Of a stretch of 64,000 nucleotides of DNA, positions 48,183 through 57,982 are shown in pieces. The DNA is taken from contig CALVNH010000001.1 of NCBI GenBank assembly GCA_944349635.1, forward strand, positions 276,385 to 340,384, read 5' to 3'. The DNA is from an uncultured Clostridia bacterium. GTDB taxonomy: Bacteria; Bacillota; Clostridia; Christensenellales; CAG-917. Position 1 is the first letter of the stretch. Every line of letters begins with the position of its first letter. The position numbers and the translations under genes are program-made. Below the pieces are notes generated by a model. The model ran no database searches and was not told where the DNA came from. It worked only from the letters and a program-made list of their open reading frames with translations.

Positions 48183-49298
48183 TTAGATGACTTTGCCTTT
48201 CACCACGACCATGGGATAACTTTCGTATCCGCTGAGACGTCTGCCGGACTGAATGATGCAGTCCTTGTCGGTGATGGTGTAATCCAGTTGCGCGTTCTCC
48301 ATAATGATGCCGTTTTCCATGATTATGGAGTTGCGTATGACGGCGCCCTTGCCCACTTTGACGCTTCTGAACAGCACGCTGTTTTCCACGGTTCCGTCGA
48401 TTTCGCAACCGTCCGCTATAAGTGAATTGTGAACGTTTGCACCCTCTTTATACTTCGTGGGGACGCTGTCCTTGACCTTCGTCAGAATGGTAGAATGATT
48501 GTAGAACAAATCCTCGCGGACTTCGGGATTGAGCAAATCCATGCTGCTCTTGAAGTAGGTCGGAATTCTGTCTATGACGGCGACGTAGTTGTCCACCTCA
48601 TAACTCATAACGTACAGTTCGTCCAGCCCCGCGCGGAGAATGTCTTTTTCGAAGTCGTACGCGCCGTGCGCATAGGCGTTGTCAATGAGAGAGATGAGCA
48701 AGTCTTTCTTGACGTAATAGATGTTGAGGTTGCAAAGCCGTTTGCCGGTATCCGACGCCACGGGGAAGCGTATGTCCGTGATTCGTTTGTTCTTATCCGT
48801 GGTGACAAGCAGTTTGCGGGACGTGATGTCCGCCGTGGTATAGGTGAGCATCGTGATATCCGCGCCCTTCTCCTCGTGGAACTTCTCCACCTCGTCGAAA
48901 TCGATGTTGAATGCGATGTTGGTGTTGGAGATGACGACGTACTCCTCGTTGGAGTTCATGAGGAAGCCGCGCAACATATAGAGGGCTTCGATTTTGCCTT
49001 TGTAGACCTCGTGAGCGGCATTGAACACGAAAGGAGGATAGACGGATATGCCGCTGTTCTTGCGATTGAGGTTCCAGTCTCTGCCCTGACGGATGTGGTC
49101 CATGAGACTGTTGTAATTGTTGCGGGTGATTATACCTATTTTAGTGATGTTCGCGTGCACGAGATTGGACAGCACGAAGTCTATGAGCCTGTACCTTCCG
49201 CCGAACGGCAGACTCGCCGTAGTACGGTGAATGGTGAGGTCGTTGAGATGGCTGTCTTCGTCGGAAGCGAAAAGCACCGCGGCTGCGTTATTTTTCAT
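48183..49298 (-). CDS. glgD: Glucose-1-phosphate adenylyltransferase subunit GlgD
   Basis: A 371-residue ADP-glucose pyrophosphorylase-like protein. It has the nucleotidyltransferase fold and C-terminal left-handed beta helix of GlgC, but the N-terminal GGxGTRL nucleotide loop is replaced (LFASDEDSHLNDLT), as is usual for GlgD. In Firmicutes GlgC and GlgD form a heterotetramer in which GlgD raises activity rather than catalysing. It follows glgC by 10 bases. Confidence 0.95.
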   Translation of the reverse strand: MKNNAAAVLFASDEDSHLNDLTIHRTTASLPFGGRYRLIDFVLSNLVHANITKIGIITRNNYNSLMDHIRQGRDWNLNRKNSGISVYPPFVFNAAHEVYKGKIEALYMLRGFLMNSNEEYVVISNTNIAFNIDFDEVEKFHEEKGADITMLTYTTADITSRKLLVTTDKNKRITDIRFPVASDTGKRLCNLNIYYVKKDLLISLIDNAYAHGAYDFEKDILRAGLDELYVMSYEVDNYVAVIDRIPTYFKSSMDLLNPEVREDLFYNHSTILTKVKDSVPTKYKEGANVHNSLIADGCEIDGTVENSVLFRSVKVGKGAVIRNSIIMENGIIMENAQLDYTITDKDCIIQSGRRLSGYESYPMVVVKGKVI

Positions 49299-49308
49299 AA
49301 TTCCCTCC

Positions 49309-50514
49309 TTACCCTATCATTTCGTTTGCGCCGACCACGGAATTGTCGGGCAGATTGTGGCCGGGAGCGATGACGCTTATTTTCCATTCGCCCGGCTTGC
49401 ATTCGGCGAGAGTCTCGCCAACCATACAGCCCTTTCCGACGACCGCGTTCCAGCCGACTATCGAGTAACGCACGTCCGCACCCTCTTCTATTGTGGCGCC
49501 CGGCATTATAATCGAACCTTCGACGTAGGCGTTCTTGCCTATGGTCACGGAATGGGAAATTATGCTGTCCTTGACGGTGCCGTGCACGACGGTACCTTCG
49601 GAAATCAGGCAGTTCTGCACCCTGCCCGTGGGAGAAATGTACTGCGGGGGTTCCGCCATGTTCCTGGCGTAAATCTTCCAGCTGTCGTCGTCGAGGTCGA
49701 GGTCTTCCGCCCCCGTGCCGCCGCGCAACACGTCCATGTTGGCCTCCCACAGCGAAGAGATGGTGCCAACGTCCTTCCAGTAGCCGTCGAACTGGTAGGC
49801 GAACATTCTCTGTTTGTCGGCAAGCATCTTCGGAATGATGTTTTTGCCGAAATCGTTTTCCGACGTCTTGTCCGCTTCGTCCTCGACGAGATAGCGACGC
49901 AACACGCTCCACGTGAAAATGTAAATGCCCATCGACGCCTTGTTGCTCTTGGGGTTCTTCGGTTTCTCCTCGAACTCGTAAATTTCGTTGTTCTTTTTGA
50001 GGTTGAGAATGCCGAAACGGCTTGCCTCCTGAATGGGAACTTCCAGCACGGCAATCGTGCAATCCGCCTTGTTCTTCTTGTGAGCGGCAAGCATATCCGC
50101 ATAATCCATCTTATAGATGTGGTCGCCGGAAAGCAGCACCACATAGTCGGGATTGTAATCGTCGATGAATTCGATGTTCTGATATATCGCGTTCGCCGTG
50201 CCCTTATACCATTCGCCGGATTTGGCTCTCATAAAGGGCGGCAGAACGAAAATGCCTCCGTTCAGCCTGTCCAAATCCCAGGGCTGACCGTTGCCTATGT
50301 ACTGGTGAAGTTCGAAAGGACGGTACTGCGTCAGGACGCCGATGGTATCGATACCGCTGTTGATGCAGTTGGACAGAGGGAAGTCGATGATGCGGTATTT
50401 CGCCGCGAAAGGCACGGCGGGCTTCGCCACGTCTTTCGTGAGCACACCCAAACGGGTTCCCTGACCGCCTGCGAGCAGCATTGCGATGCACTCCTTCTTG
50501 GTGTTGTTTTTCAT
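49309..50514 (-). CDS. glgC: Glucose-1-phosphate adenylyltransferase, catalytic subunit
   Basis: A 401-residue enzyme making ADP-glucose from ATP and glucose-1-phosphate, the committed step of glycogen synthesis. [12 protein letters not shown] near residue 15 is the nucleotide loop, [10 protein letters not shown] near 128 carries the catalytic aspartate, and [15 protein letters not shown] holds the conserved lysine region near 182. The C-terminal part has hexapeptide-like repeats ([21 protein letters not shown]). The ATG overlaps the glgB stop by one base (TAATG). Confidence 0.97.
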   Translation of the reverse strand: MKNNTKKECIAMLLAGGQGTRLGVLTKDVAKPAVPFAAKYRIIDFPLSNCINSGIDTIGVLTQYRPFELHQYIGNGQPWDLDRLNGGIFVLPPFMRAKSGEWYKGTANAIYQNIEFIDDYNPDYVVLLSGDHIYKMDYADMLAAHKKNKADCTIAVLEVPIQEASRFGILNLKKNNEIYEFEEKPKNPKSNKASMGIYIFTWSVLRRYLVEDEADKTSENDFGKNIIPKMLADKQRMFAYQFDGYWKDVGTISSLWEANMDVLRGGTGAEDLDLDDDSWKIYARNMAEPPQYISPTGRVQNCLISEGTVVHGTVKDSIISHSVTIGKNAYVEGSIIMPGATIEEGADVRYSIVGWNAVVGKGCMVGETLAECKPGEWKISVIAPGHNLPDNSVVGANEMIG

Positions 50515-52403
50515 TATTTTTCCTCCTTATTTTCCGGTTTAAGGAACATTACCGAATTGGCCGGTATATTCAGTTTTATACTGCAAGGCAGTCCGTGCGA
50601 CGGCTTGTTGACCGCGCGGAAACTGGGTCGACGCTCTTCGTCGCCGCCGTATTTTTTGAGAGCGGACGTGAGTTCCGCCTTGTAAACGCGGTTCTCGGGC
50701 ACGCCCATAACGTATTTATGCCGTGCGACGGGCGAAAAATTCACGACGCATATAACGTATTCCCCGTCGGCTGCTTTTCTTATGAAAGACACAATGTTCT
50801 GTCGGTTGTCGTCGACGACAATCCACTTGAATCCCTCGTAACTGCAATCCAGCTGCCAGAGTGCCTTGTTTTCAAGATAAAACGCGTTCAAATCCTTTAT
50901 GAACTTCTGGAAAGTGCGGTGACGCGGATAGTCGAGCAAAAACCAGTCCAGCTCCTGCGCGTAGTTCCACTCGATGAACTGCGCGAACTCGTTGCCCATA
51001 AACGTCAGTTTCTTGCCGGGGTGCCCCGTCATAAAACCGTAAAACGCTTTCAGCCCCTCGAACTTCTGGTCGTAGTCGCCGGGCACTTTGTTTATCATAC
51101 TCGCCTTGCCGTGCACCACCTCGTCGTGAGATATCGGCAGAATATAGTTCTCGGAATAGGCGTAGGTGATTGCGAAAGTCAGATTGTTATGATTGTCTTT
51201 CCTGAAAAACGGGTCGAGAGAAATATAGTGCAGACAGTCGTTCATCCAGCCCATGTTCCACTTGAAATTGAAGCCGAGACCGCCCTGATAGGAAGGCAGA
51301 GTCACCATCGGGAAAGCCGTGGACTCTTCCGCGATGGAAAGCGCGCCGTGATGTTTGGTGAGAATGGCGGTGTTCAGTTTCTGCAAGAACTCCTTGGCTT
51401 CCAGGTTGTAGTTGCCGCCGTAGACGTTGGGCGTCCACTCCCCGTCCTTTCTGCCGTAATCCAGATATAGCATAGACGCAACGGCGTCGCAACGGATTCC
51501 GTCGATGTGATAAGTGTCGAACCAGAACATCGCCGCGGAAATCAGAAAACTCTTGACCTCGTTCTTCCCGAAGTCGTAAACCTTGGTGCCCCACTCCTTG
51601 TGTTCGCCCTTCTTAGGGTCGGCGTACTCGTAAAGCGGTGTGCCGTCGAACATTGCCAGTCCGTGCTCGTCACGCGGAAAATGCGCCAGCACCCAGTCGA
51701 GAATGACGCCGATTCCGGAGCGGTGACAACGGTCCACGAATTCCATGAAATCCTTGGGCGTGCCGTATCGCGAAGTGGGTGCGAACATTCCCGTCACCTG
51801 ATAACCCCAGCTGCCCTCGAAAGGATATTCCGTAACGGGCATGAGTTCGATGTGGGTGTAGCCCATCTTCTTGACGTAAGGAATGAGTTGCTCCGCAAGC
51901 GCGGTGTAATTGAGGAAATTTCCGTCGGCGTAGCGGCGCCAGCTGCCCGCGTGTACCTCGTAGATGTTCATCGGAGAGCCGTAAGGATTGTAGTTTTTCC
52001 TTTCGTTCATCCACTTCTTGTCCTTCCAGCGGTATCCCGAAATATCGTAAAGTTTGGAAGAGTTGGCGGGAGCCGTCTCGAAATGCAGTCCGTAAGGGTC
52101 GCACTTGAAAGTCACTTTGCCGTCCGCCGCGGTCACGGCGTATTTGTAGTTGTCGTACTGTTTCAAACCGCCTATGAACGCATACCAGATTCCGTCGTCG
52201 CACTCCATGGGATTCGCGTTCGCGTTCCATTCGTTGAAGTCACCGACAACGGAAACGGCTTTGGCATTGGGTGCCCAGACCGCGAATCGCCAGCCGTCCA
52301 CCCCGTTTTCGCACGCGGGCGACGGGGAAAACGTCTTTTGTGTCTGATAATTTGTTCCTTCGTGAAAGAGATAAGTGGCGTAACTGTCGAACTTGTTTGA
52401 CAT
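50514..52403 (-). CDS. glgB: 1,4-alpha-glucan branching enzyme
   Basis: A 629-residue GH13 enzyme that makes alpha-1,6 branches in glycogen. An N-terminal CBM48 domain ([19 protein letters not shown] near residue 35) is followed by the barrel. Catalytic residues: Asp nucleophile in [11 protein letters not shown] (about 305), Glu in [10 protein letters not shown] (about 357) and Asp in ISHDEVVHG (about 425). It is first in the glgB-glgC-glgD-glgA-glgP-GH13 operon, with a consensus promoter upstream. Confidence 0.97.
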   Translation of the reverse strand: MSNKFDSYATYLFHEGTNYQTQKTFSPSPACENGVDGWRFAVWAPNAKAVSVVGDFNEWNANANPMECDDGIWYAFIGGLKQYDNYKYAVTAADGKVTFKCDPYGLHFETAPANSSKLYDISGYRWKDKKWMNERKNYNPYGSPMNIYEVHAGSWRRYADGNFLNYTALAEQLIPYVKKMGYTHIELMPVTEYPFEGSWGYQVTGMFAPTSRYGTPKDFMEFVDRCHRSGIGVILDWVLAHFPRDEHGLAMFDGTPLYEYADPKKGEHKEWGTKVYDFGKNEVKSFLISAAMFWFDTYHIDGIRCDAVASMLYLDYGRKDGEWTPNVYGGNYNLEAKEFLQKLNTAILTKHHGALSIAEESTAFPMVTLPSYQGGLGFNFKWNMGWMNDCLHYISLDPFFRKDNHNNLTFAITYAYSENYILPISHDEVVHGKASMINKVPGDYDQKFEGLKAFYGFMTGHPGKKLTFMGNEFAQFIEWNYAQELDWFLLDYPRHRTFQKFIKDLNAFYLENKALWQLDCSYEGFKWIVVDDNRQNIVSFIRKAADGEYVICVVNFSPVARHKYVMGVPENRVYKAELTSALKKYGGDEERRPSFRAVNKPSHGLPCSIKLNIPANSVMFLKPENKEEK

Positions 52404-52447
52404 CGCTCTCCTCGCAAACCGGACTTTGCCGTTAAATTAACGAATAA

Positions 52448-52476
52448 ATTATAACAAATAATTCCGCGACATTCAA
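52448..52476 (-). promoter_or_regulatory. Sigma-A promoter of the glycogen operon
   Basis: Minus-strand TTGAAT (52471-52476), 17-bp spacer, TATAAT (52448-52453). A GAGGAG site precedes the glgB ATG. Confidence 0.82.
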
Positions 52477-52581
52477 TAGGCTGAACGCCGTTTTTTACAA
52501 AATTGCCCCGAAGAACGTTGCAAAAAGCGCAAACTTGTGCGGTTTTTGCTGAAATTTACACAAATACACGCGGTTAGAATA

Positions 52582-53382
52582 TCAATTTTTCGGAACGGTG
52601 ACGGTCAAAAAAGTCAAATATCCGCTTTGAATTTTTTTCAGAACTTTCTCCGCTTCCTTCTTTTCGGCAAAAAACGCGCAAACGGCGCAACCGCTGCCAG
52701 TCATGACAAAATCCTCCGCTCCCGCGCGACGGAAATCTTCGCAAAGCCGCTCGACACCCGCATTAAGGCGGATTGCTGCGGCATAAAGGTCGTTTTCGCG
52801 AGGGCTGCCGTTCGCAACGCTCCCTCGCACTCCGTCGTCGTACAGCTCGTATGCGCTCGCCGTGTCAACCGCACCTTCGGGCACGGCGATTACTACGTTC
52901 AACGGCACGAACGGTTCGGAGCGGACAACCTCTCCCGTCCCGCTCACAACGGCGTTGCCGCCGCGGTGCATATACGGAACGTCAGAGCCCAAAGACAGCA
53001 AAAAGCCGTCATCTAACGCTATATTTTTCTCTTTTTCGTAAATTTTCGCAAGCGAGGCGACGACTGCGGAAGAACCGCCCAGCCCCGCGCCGCAGGGAAT
53101 ATGCTTGTTTATCAGAAAACCGCCGGGCAAAGCGCCGCATTTTTCGTCGAGAGCGGCAACGGCACGTTGCACAACGGGCAAAAACTTCTCCGGGAAAAAA
53201 CCTTTTATGCAATCTCCGAACGCTATACGTCCTTCAAAGGGTTTTACGCCCTCGGAAAAATAAACGACTTCGTCGTACAGGCTCACGCCGCACACTTCCA
53301 TTTCAAGCGTGTGCATTGTTCCGCGCTTGCCCGTGATGTGCAAAGAAAGATTGACTTTCGCGCCCGTATTTACGCTGTTCAT
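52582..53382 (-). CDS. ispE: 4-diphosphocytidyl-2-C-methyl-D-erythritol kinase
   Basis: A 266-residue GHMP kinase of the methylerythritol phosphate route to isoprenoids. It starts MNSVNTGAKVNLSLHITGKR, with the family AKVNLxLxI motif; GAGLGGSSAVVAS near residue 92 is the ATP loop, GSDVPYMHRGG near 128 is the family motif, and MTGSGCAVCAFF near 230 is the C-terminal one. The ATG at 53382 has a GGAGG six bases upstream. It sits 45 bases after the PHP gene and is probably the third gene of the alaS unit. Confidence 0.94.
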   Translation of the reverse strand: MNSVNTGAKVNLSLHITGKRGTMHTLEMEVCGVSLYDEVVYFSEGVKPFEGRIAFGDCIKGFFPEKFLPVVQRAVAALDEKCGALPGGFLINKHIPCGAGLGGSSAVVASLAKIYEKEKNIALDDGFLLSLGSDVPYMHRGGNAVVSGTGEVVRSEPFVPLNVVIAVPEGAVDTASAYELYDDGVRGSVANGSPRENDLYAAAIRLNAGVERLCEDFRRAGAEDFVMTGSGCAVCAFFAEKKEAEKVLKKIQSGYLTFLTVTVPKN

Positions 53383-53427
53383 CCTTTGCCTCCGTCCGAC
53401 AAAATCCGACATTTTGCGACAAAAACC

Positions 53428-54237
53428 CTATTCTATCGGCACTTTTTCTTCGCAGTGCCGTGTGAAAACGGAAAAATGAGTGAACCCTATCTCTTTGAGC
53501 AATTCGCAGGTTTTCGCATAGTCCTTGCAAAGTTCCGCGTGGTGGGAGTCCGACCCGAAGGATATCTTTCTGCCGCCGTACTCGTAGTATTTGCGCAAAA
53601 TCTCTTCCGTGGGAAACAGCGTGGTGTGCGTGTTGACTTCCAGAGCCTTGTCCCTCTCGATTATTCCGTGCAGAATGGCGTCGAACTTGTCGGGAAAGTC
53701 GGAATAGGAAAGTTTTTTGTTGATGTAAGGCGCATTGCGCGTCACGTAGCCTATGTGCGCCACGATGTCGTATTCGTAGGGCGCGTCCAGACTTTTCAGA
53801 ATGTTGTCGAGGTATCCCCCGTACATTCTGCGTCTCGATTTGAAAAAGAAAGCGTTGGGAAAATACACGTCCCAGCCGTCCACGAAATGCACGGAGTTGA
53901 TAACGACGTCGAAAGGATATTTCGCCAACGTCTCGACATAGTGTCCGCACACGTTCTCGCCGTAACCCGCCTCGATTCCGAAACGGAATTTCAAAGGGCT
54001 TCCCTTTGCCGCAAGCGCGTCCGCCTGCTCGCTCCATTCGGCGTAGTATGCGTCCAAATCGATGTGCTTCCAAGGAATGGGGGTCTTGTTGCCGCCGAAT
54101 TTGAGCTCCAAATCCAGATGGTCGGTCGTGGCGAGATAATATAGCCCTTTGCTTTCGGCTTCCGCAACGATGTCGCGGACAGGGTCTCTTCCGTCCGACG
54201 AATGCCTGGTGTGAACGTGGGAATCTACCGGTTTCAT
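53428..54237 (-). CDS. PHP-domain phosphatase, HisJ/histidinol-phosphatase-like
   Basis: A 269-residue PHP-fold metal-dependent phosphatase. It has the four PHP motifs: DSHVHTRHSSDG near residue 5, TTDHLD near 36, FRFGIEAGYG near 82 and a late FGSDSHH near 225, plus HFVDGWD. It resembles histidinol-phosphatase HisJ, but no other his gene is in the window, so the substrate is not settled. The ATG at 54237 overlaps the alaS stop by 4 bases; the frame is open further upstream inside alaS and is ignored. Confidence 0.9.
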   Translation of the reverse strand: MKPVDSHVHTRHSSDGRDPVRDIVAEAESKGLYYLATTDHLDLELKFGGNKTPIPWKHIDLDAYYAEWSEQADALAAKGSPLKFRFGIEAGYGENVCGHYVETLAKYPFDVVINSVHFVDGWDVYFPNAFFFKSRRRMYGGYLDNILKSLDAPYEYDIVAHIGYVTRNAPYINKKLSYSDFPDKFDAILHGIIERDKALEVNTHTTLFPTEEILRKYYEYGGRKISFGSDSHHAELCKDYAKTCELLKEIGFTHFSVFTRHCEEKVPIE

Positions 54238-56015
54238 TCCAACACCGCCTTTATTCTTCTGACTCCCGCGGAAGAGCTCTGCTCTTTCACTATGCGGAAC
54301 TTTCCGAGTTCGCCCGTATTGGCTGCGTGAGGTCCGCCGCAAATTTCCTTGGAGCCGCCAATCGTGTAAACTTTGACGATTTCGCCGTATCTGTCGCCGA
54401 AAACGCCGACCGCGCCCTCCGCTCTCGCCTCGTCCACCGTCATTTCGCGACACTCCACGGGTGCCGCTTTTGCGATTTCGCCGTTGACGACGTCCTCCAC
54501 GGCCTTGATTTCCTCTTCCGTCAAAGGCCTTGCGAAACTGAAATCGAAACGCAGTCTTTCGGGCGTGATGTTGCTGCCTCTCTGCATAATGGATTCGTCG
54601 TTAAGCACCTTTTTGAGAGCGTAATTCAAAAGGTGCGTCGCACTGTGCAGTCTTGCCGTGGCTTCACCTCCGTCGGCAAGTCCGCCCTTGAACTTCTGCT
54701 CCGCGCCGGCCTTGGACTTCTCCTGATGTTCGTGAAATGCCTTGTCGTAGCCCGCGCGGTCCAGTTGATAACCGCGTTCGCGGGCAAGTTCCTCCGTCAT
54801 CTCGATGGGGAATCCGAAAGTGTCGTAAAGTCTGAACGCCGTCTTTCCGGGGAAAGTTCCCACGGGAATGTGCGTGAGAATTTTGTCGAACTCTTTAAGC
54901 CCCTGTTCTATGGTCTTTGCGAACTTGTCCTTTTCCGCGGCGAGTTCGTCCAGAATTCTGTCCTTTGCCCGCGCGATATTGGGATAGACCTCGCCGTATT
55001 TGCCGACATACAGCTCCGCAAGAGCGGGCAACGCCTCGAAGCCCACGCCGAGCTGTCTGCAATATCTCATGGCACGCCTGATGAGGCGGCGCAACACATA
55101 TCCCTGGTCCACGTTGGAGGGCGACACGGGCTTGACGTCCCCGAGCAGGAAGGTTGCCGTGCGGGTGTGGTCGGCGATGATTCTCATCGCAACGGTGTCG
55201 TCTTTGTTTTCGCCGTACTTCTTGCCGGAAAGTTTTTCTAGCTCCGCCACGGCATAATCGAAAAGGTCGGTTTCGTAAACGCTGTCCAGGCCGTTGAGCG
55301 TCACCAACGTGCGCTCAAGCCCCATACCCGTGTCGACGTTCTTTCGCTGCATGGGCGACAGCTTGCCTTCCGCGTCCTTGTAGTATTCCATAAAGACGTT
55401 GTTCCAGATTTCGAGGTATTTGCCGCAGTCGCAGGCGGGCGAACAGTCGGGACCGCAGGCGGGTTTTCCCGTGTCCAGAAAAATTTCCGTATCGGGGCCG
55501 CAGGGACCCGTCGTTCCCGCAGGACCCCACCAGTTGTTCTTTTTGGGCAGATAGAACACTCTGTCCGCAGGAAGTCCCAGACCTTTCCATATCGAAGCGG
55601 TTTCTTCGTCGCGCGGACAGTCCTCGTCGCCGCCGAAAACGCTGACGGCCAGCTTATCGACGGGAATCTCCAGCACCTGCGTCAAAAACTGAAAGCTCCA
55701 CGTCACGGATTCCTTCTTGAAATAGTCTCCGAGGGACCAGTTGCCGAGCATCTCGAAAAAAGTGCAATGCGACGCGTCGCCCACCTCGTCGATATCGCCC
55801 GTACGCACGCAAATCTGCACGTCCGTAAGTCTGGTTCCGGAAGGGTGTTTCTCTCCGAGAAGATAGGGAACCAACGGGTGCATTCCCGCCGTGGTGAACA
55901 ACACCGTGGGGTCGTTCTCGGGAATGAGGGAGGACGACGGAATGACCGCGTGTCCGCGCTCTTTGAAAAAGTCCAGATATGCTTTTCTGAGTTCAACTGA
56001 ATTGAGTTTTTTCAT
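54234..56015 (-). CDS. alaS: Alanyl-tRNA synthetase, short form lacking the C-terminal domain
   Basis: A 593-residue class II synthetase charging tRNA-Ala. The catalytic domain is complete (LFTTAGMHPLVPYL; GDIDEVGDASHCTFFEMLGNWS; GPCGPDTEI), and the editing domain has HSATH near residue 470 and CGGPHA near 565, the four metal ligands. It then ends; the usual bacterial enzyme is about 870 residues, with a linker and DHHA1/C-Ala domain that are absent here. The stop overlaps the downstream PHP gene, so this is not a window artefact. It also inserts a Cys-rich GPDCSPACDCGK segment near residue 192. Confidence 0.94.
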   Translation of the reverse strand: MKKLNSVELRKAYLDFFKERGHAVIPSSSLIPENDPTVLFTTAGMHPLVPYLLGEKHPSGTRLTDVQICVRTGDIDEVGDASHCTFFEMLGNWSLGDYFKKESVTWSFQFLTQVLEIPVDKLAVSVFGGDEDCPRDEETASIWKGLGLPADRVFYLPKKNNWWGPAGTTGPCGPDTEIFLDTGKPACGPDCSPACDCGKYLEIWNNVFMEYYKDAEGKLSPMQRKNVDTGMGLERTLVTLNGLDSVYETDLFDYAVAELEKLSGKKYGENKDDTVAMRIIADHTRTATFLLGDVKPVSPSNVDQGYVLRRLIRRAMRYCRQLGVGFEALPALAELYVGKYGEVYPNIARAKDRILDELAAEKDKFAKTIEQGLKEFDKILTHIPVGTFPGKTAFRLYDTFGFPIEMTEELARERGYQLDRAGYDKAFHEHQEKSKAGAEQKFKGGLADGGEATARLHSATHLLNYALKKVLNDESIMQRGSNITPERLRFDFSFARPLTEEEIKAVEDVVNGEIAKAAPVECREMTVDEARAEGAVGVFGDRYGEIVKVYTIGGSKEICGGPHAANTGELGKFRIVKEQSSSAGVRRIKAVLE

Positions 56016-56089
56016 AAACCCTCGCTTTATAAATACGTTTTGAGTAGTTTAACTTCCTTTTTTTGCATTTTAATCGGTGCGCTTATGCG

Positions 56090-57409
56090 TCATACGGGGA
56101 CGCCCGCGCACGCCGCGCCTGCCGCCGACGCCTTCCGCTCCCCAGTATCGCCGAACCGTGCGGTGCGATATATGCCCAGATTTTCCAGGGTGAGGAAGAA
56201 CGCCTCTTCCAGTTTACGCTCCTTTACGTACCGCGTAAAAGAAATGCTGGTGACTCCGTTGACGGATATGGCACCCACGTTGACTTTGGAGTTTTTGGAC
56301 ACGTTCAGGTTGAAACGTATGCTCTCCACTCCGCAAGCGGCGGGAATGTCGATTTTGCCCATATTGCTGAATATCACAGTCTGGCGGGATTTCAGGAAAA
56401 TCCTGAAAAAGCGCGCAGCGGCGATTTTGAACCAGAGCGGAGCCATGCGCAACGGCAACGACTTCTCCGTCCGCACCGTGGTGGAAAAGAACTTCTCCAT
56501 CTCTTCTTTCGTCGCTTTCTCGCGTAACTGACGCGCCGCCTCCGCGATGTAATCATCCACGGTTTCGCACGCGTTATGTTTGAAAACCAACCTTACGAAA
56601 TTGACGAAATTTCTCATCGTGACGGACGGAAACATTTTTCTAAGATTGACGGGGACCATCATCACTATGTCGCGACGGCGCGCATTGCGGGAAACCTTCG
56701 CCACGGCGTACGCCATTGCCCCGCACATCAACGCGGTGAACGTAGTTCCTTTGGCTCTCGCGCACTCCACGGCGGCAACGGTTCCGATTTCGCCGCCGGA
56801 GGAGAGATATCCCGTCTCCGATTTCGTGCCTTCCAACAGCAACGGCTTGTCGCCCATGAGTCCTTTTAAGTTGATTTCGCCGAACTTTATCGGGCGGTAA
56901 TATCTGTAAAACGCGTCCTCCGCTTCCTCCTCGACAGGTTTTGCGGCAAGCGCGTCGAGCAGGTTTTGCGGCAGTTCGCGACCGCAAAGCAAAGCATATC
57001 TGCAAAGCACGTCTTTGAGAAATTCCACGGCACCCAACCCGTCGCTCACGGCGTGGAAAACTTCCATTTCCACCTTTCTGTCCTCATAGCATACCCTGAA
57101 CAGATATCCGTTGTTTTCCTCGGACGTTATCGGGCGAAGCAGTCTGCCGTCGGAAGGGCGAACGAAAAACTCCCCGTCGTTTTCTTCGAAAAAGAACCAC
57201 GCATAACCGCGTTTCAGTCTGACCTTGAACGTGGGATATCTTTCCAGCGATGCGCGCACCGCCTGTTGCAGCAAAACCGGATTCACGGGAGAATCGAGAA
57301 CGGCAACGACCCTGAAAAGGCTCTGCGCCTTCTTTGTGGACATTATGGGATAAAACTGCGACGAAACGTCCAGTCTGTATCTTTTGGGCGGATTCTTCTT
57401 TTCGGGCAT
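56090..57409 (-). CDS. Condensation-fold acyltransferase, alcohol acetyltransferase-like
   Basis: A 439-residue protein of the CoA-dependent acyltransferase/condensation superfamily. The catalytic-type motif is EVFHAVSDGLGAVEFL near residue 118, with His and the DG pair in the HxxxDG pattern; the FTALMCGAMAYAVAK helix and a conserved VPVNLRKMFPS segment near 255 support the fold. It resembles proteins annotated as alcohol acetyltransferases in Clostridia. No lipid-synthesis or peptide-synthetase genes are adjacent, so the substrate is unknown. It has its own consensus promoter and is not in an operon. Confidence 0.83.
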   Translation of the reverse strand: MPEKKNPPKRYRLDVSSQFYPIMSTKKAQSLFRVVAVLDSPVNPVLLQQAVRASLERYPTFKVRLKRGYAWFFFEENDGEFFVRPSDGRLLRPITSEENNGYLFRVCYEDRKVEMEVFHAVSDGLGAVEFLKDVLCRYALLCGRELPQNLLDALAAKPVEEEAEDAFYRYYRPIKFGEINLKGLMGDKPLLLEGTKSETGYLSSGGEIGTVAAVECARAKGTTFTALMCGAMAYAVAKVSRNARRRDIVMMVPVNLRKMFPSVTMRNFVNFVRLVFKHNACETVDDYIAEAARQLREKATKEEMEKFFSTTVRTEKSLPLRMAPLWFKIAAARFFRIFLKSRQTVIFSNMGKIDIPAACGVESIRFNLNVSKNSKVNVGAISVNGVTSISFTRYVKERKLEEAFFLTLENLGIYRTARFGDTGERKASAAGAACAGVPV

Positions 57410-57460
57410 ACCTTTCTCCGTACGTCACCGCGCGGAAGCGCGTGTGCTCAATTATAAGCC

Positions 57461-57489
57461 ATTTTATTATCTTTTATATAACTTGTCAA
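57461..57489 (-). promoter_or_regulatory. Sigma-A promoter of the acyltransferase gene
   Basis: Minus-strand consensus TTGACA (57484-57489), 17-bp spacer, TAAAAT (57461-57466), about 50 bases before the ATG. Confidence 0.82.
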
Positions 57490-57594
57490 TCGCGTTGCGG
57501 GCAATACGTGTTGCGAAAGACAACCTTTCCTTTCAAACCGCGGCCGCGCGGCATTCCCGACGACGCAAAGAAACGCAAGCCCCGACACTCCGCG

Positions 57595-57622
57595 TCATAA
57601 ACTCCGCCGACGCGCATATAAT
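57595..57622 (+). promoter_or_regulatory. Sigma-E-like sporulation promoter of yabPQ
   Basis: TCATAAA (57595-57601), 13-bp spacer, CATATAAT (57615-57622), close to the Bacillus sigma-E pattern TCATATT-N13/14-CATACAAT. It lies 24 bases before the yabP start, with AAAGGAG between. Confidence 0.6.
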
Positions 57623-57646
57623 TGCGTAAAAAGAAAGGAGTGTTCT

Positions 57647-57982
57647 ATGCAAAACAAGCTTCAGTTCCGACCCGCCGACACGAACGCAAAACCGGCGGAG
57701 AAACAGGACGGTACACCCACCGTACCCGCAAAAGCCCATTCCGTTCAGCTCGCCGAACACAGATTGCTCGCCGTGACGGGCGTGAAATCCGTGCCCACTT
57801 TCACCGACAAGCTCATAGAGGTGGAACTGGAAGGCGAAACGCTCACCGTGACGGGGCATGACCTCGTTGTCAAGGGTCTCGACCTGGACGGAGGCGTGCT
57901 CAACGCTTCGGGATACGTCACGTCGATGCGCTACTCCACGGCGATTGCGCCATCCTCCATAATAAAACGAATCTTCAAATGA
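57647..57982 (+). CDS. yabP: Spore cortex-associated protein YabP
   Basis: A 111-residue protein of the YabP/YqfC family, needed at an intermediate stage of sporulation. The core HSVQLAEHRLLAVTGVKSV, then LEGETLTVTGHDLVVKGLDLDGGVLNASGYV, fits the family. The first 30 residues are polar. Its stop overlaps the yabQ start (ATGA), as in other spore formers. A sigma-E-like promoter stands upstream. Confidence 0.92.
   Translation: MQNKLQFRPADTNAKPAEKQDGTPTVPAKAHSVQLAEHRLLAVTGVKSVPTFTDKLIEVELEGETLTVTGHDLVVKGLDLDGGVLNASGYVTSMRYSTAIAPSSIIKRIFK

Noticed and set aside
53383..54453. N-terminal extensions of the PHP and ispE frames
   Set aside because: The extra residues are Arg-rich antisense-like or out-of-frame alaS sequence; family N-termini and GGAGG sites support the shorter starts.
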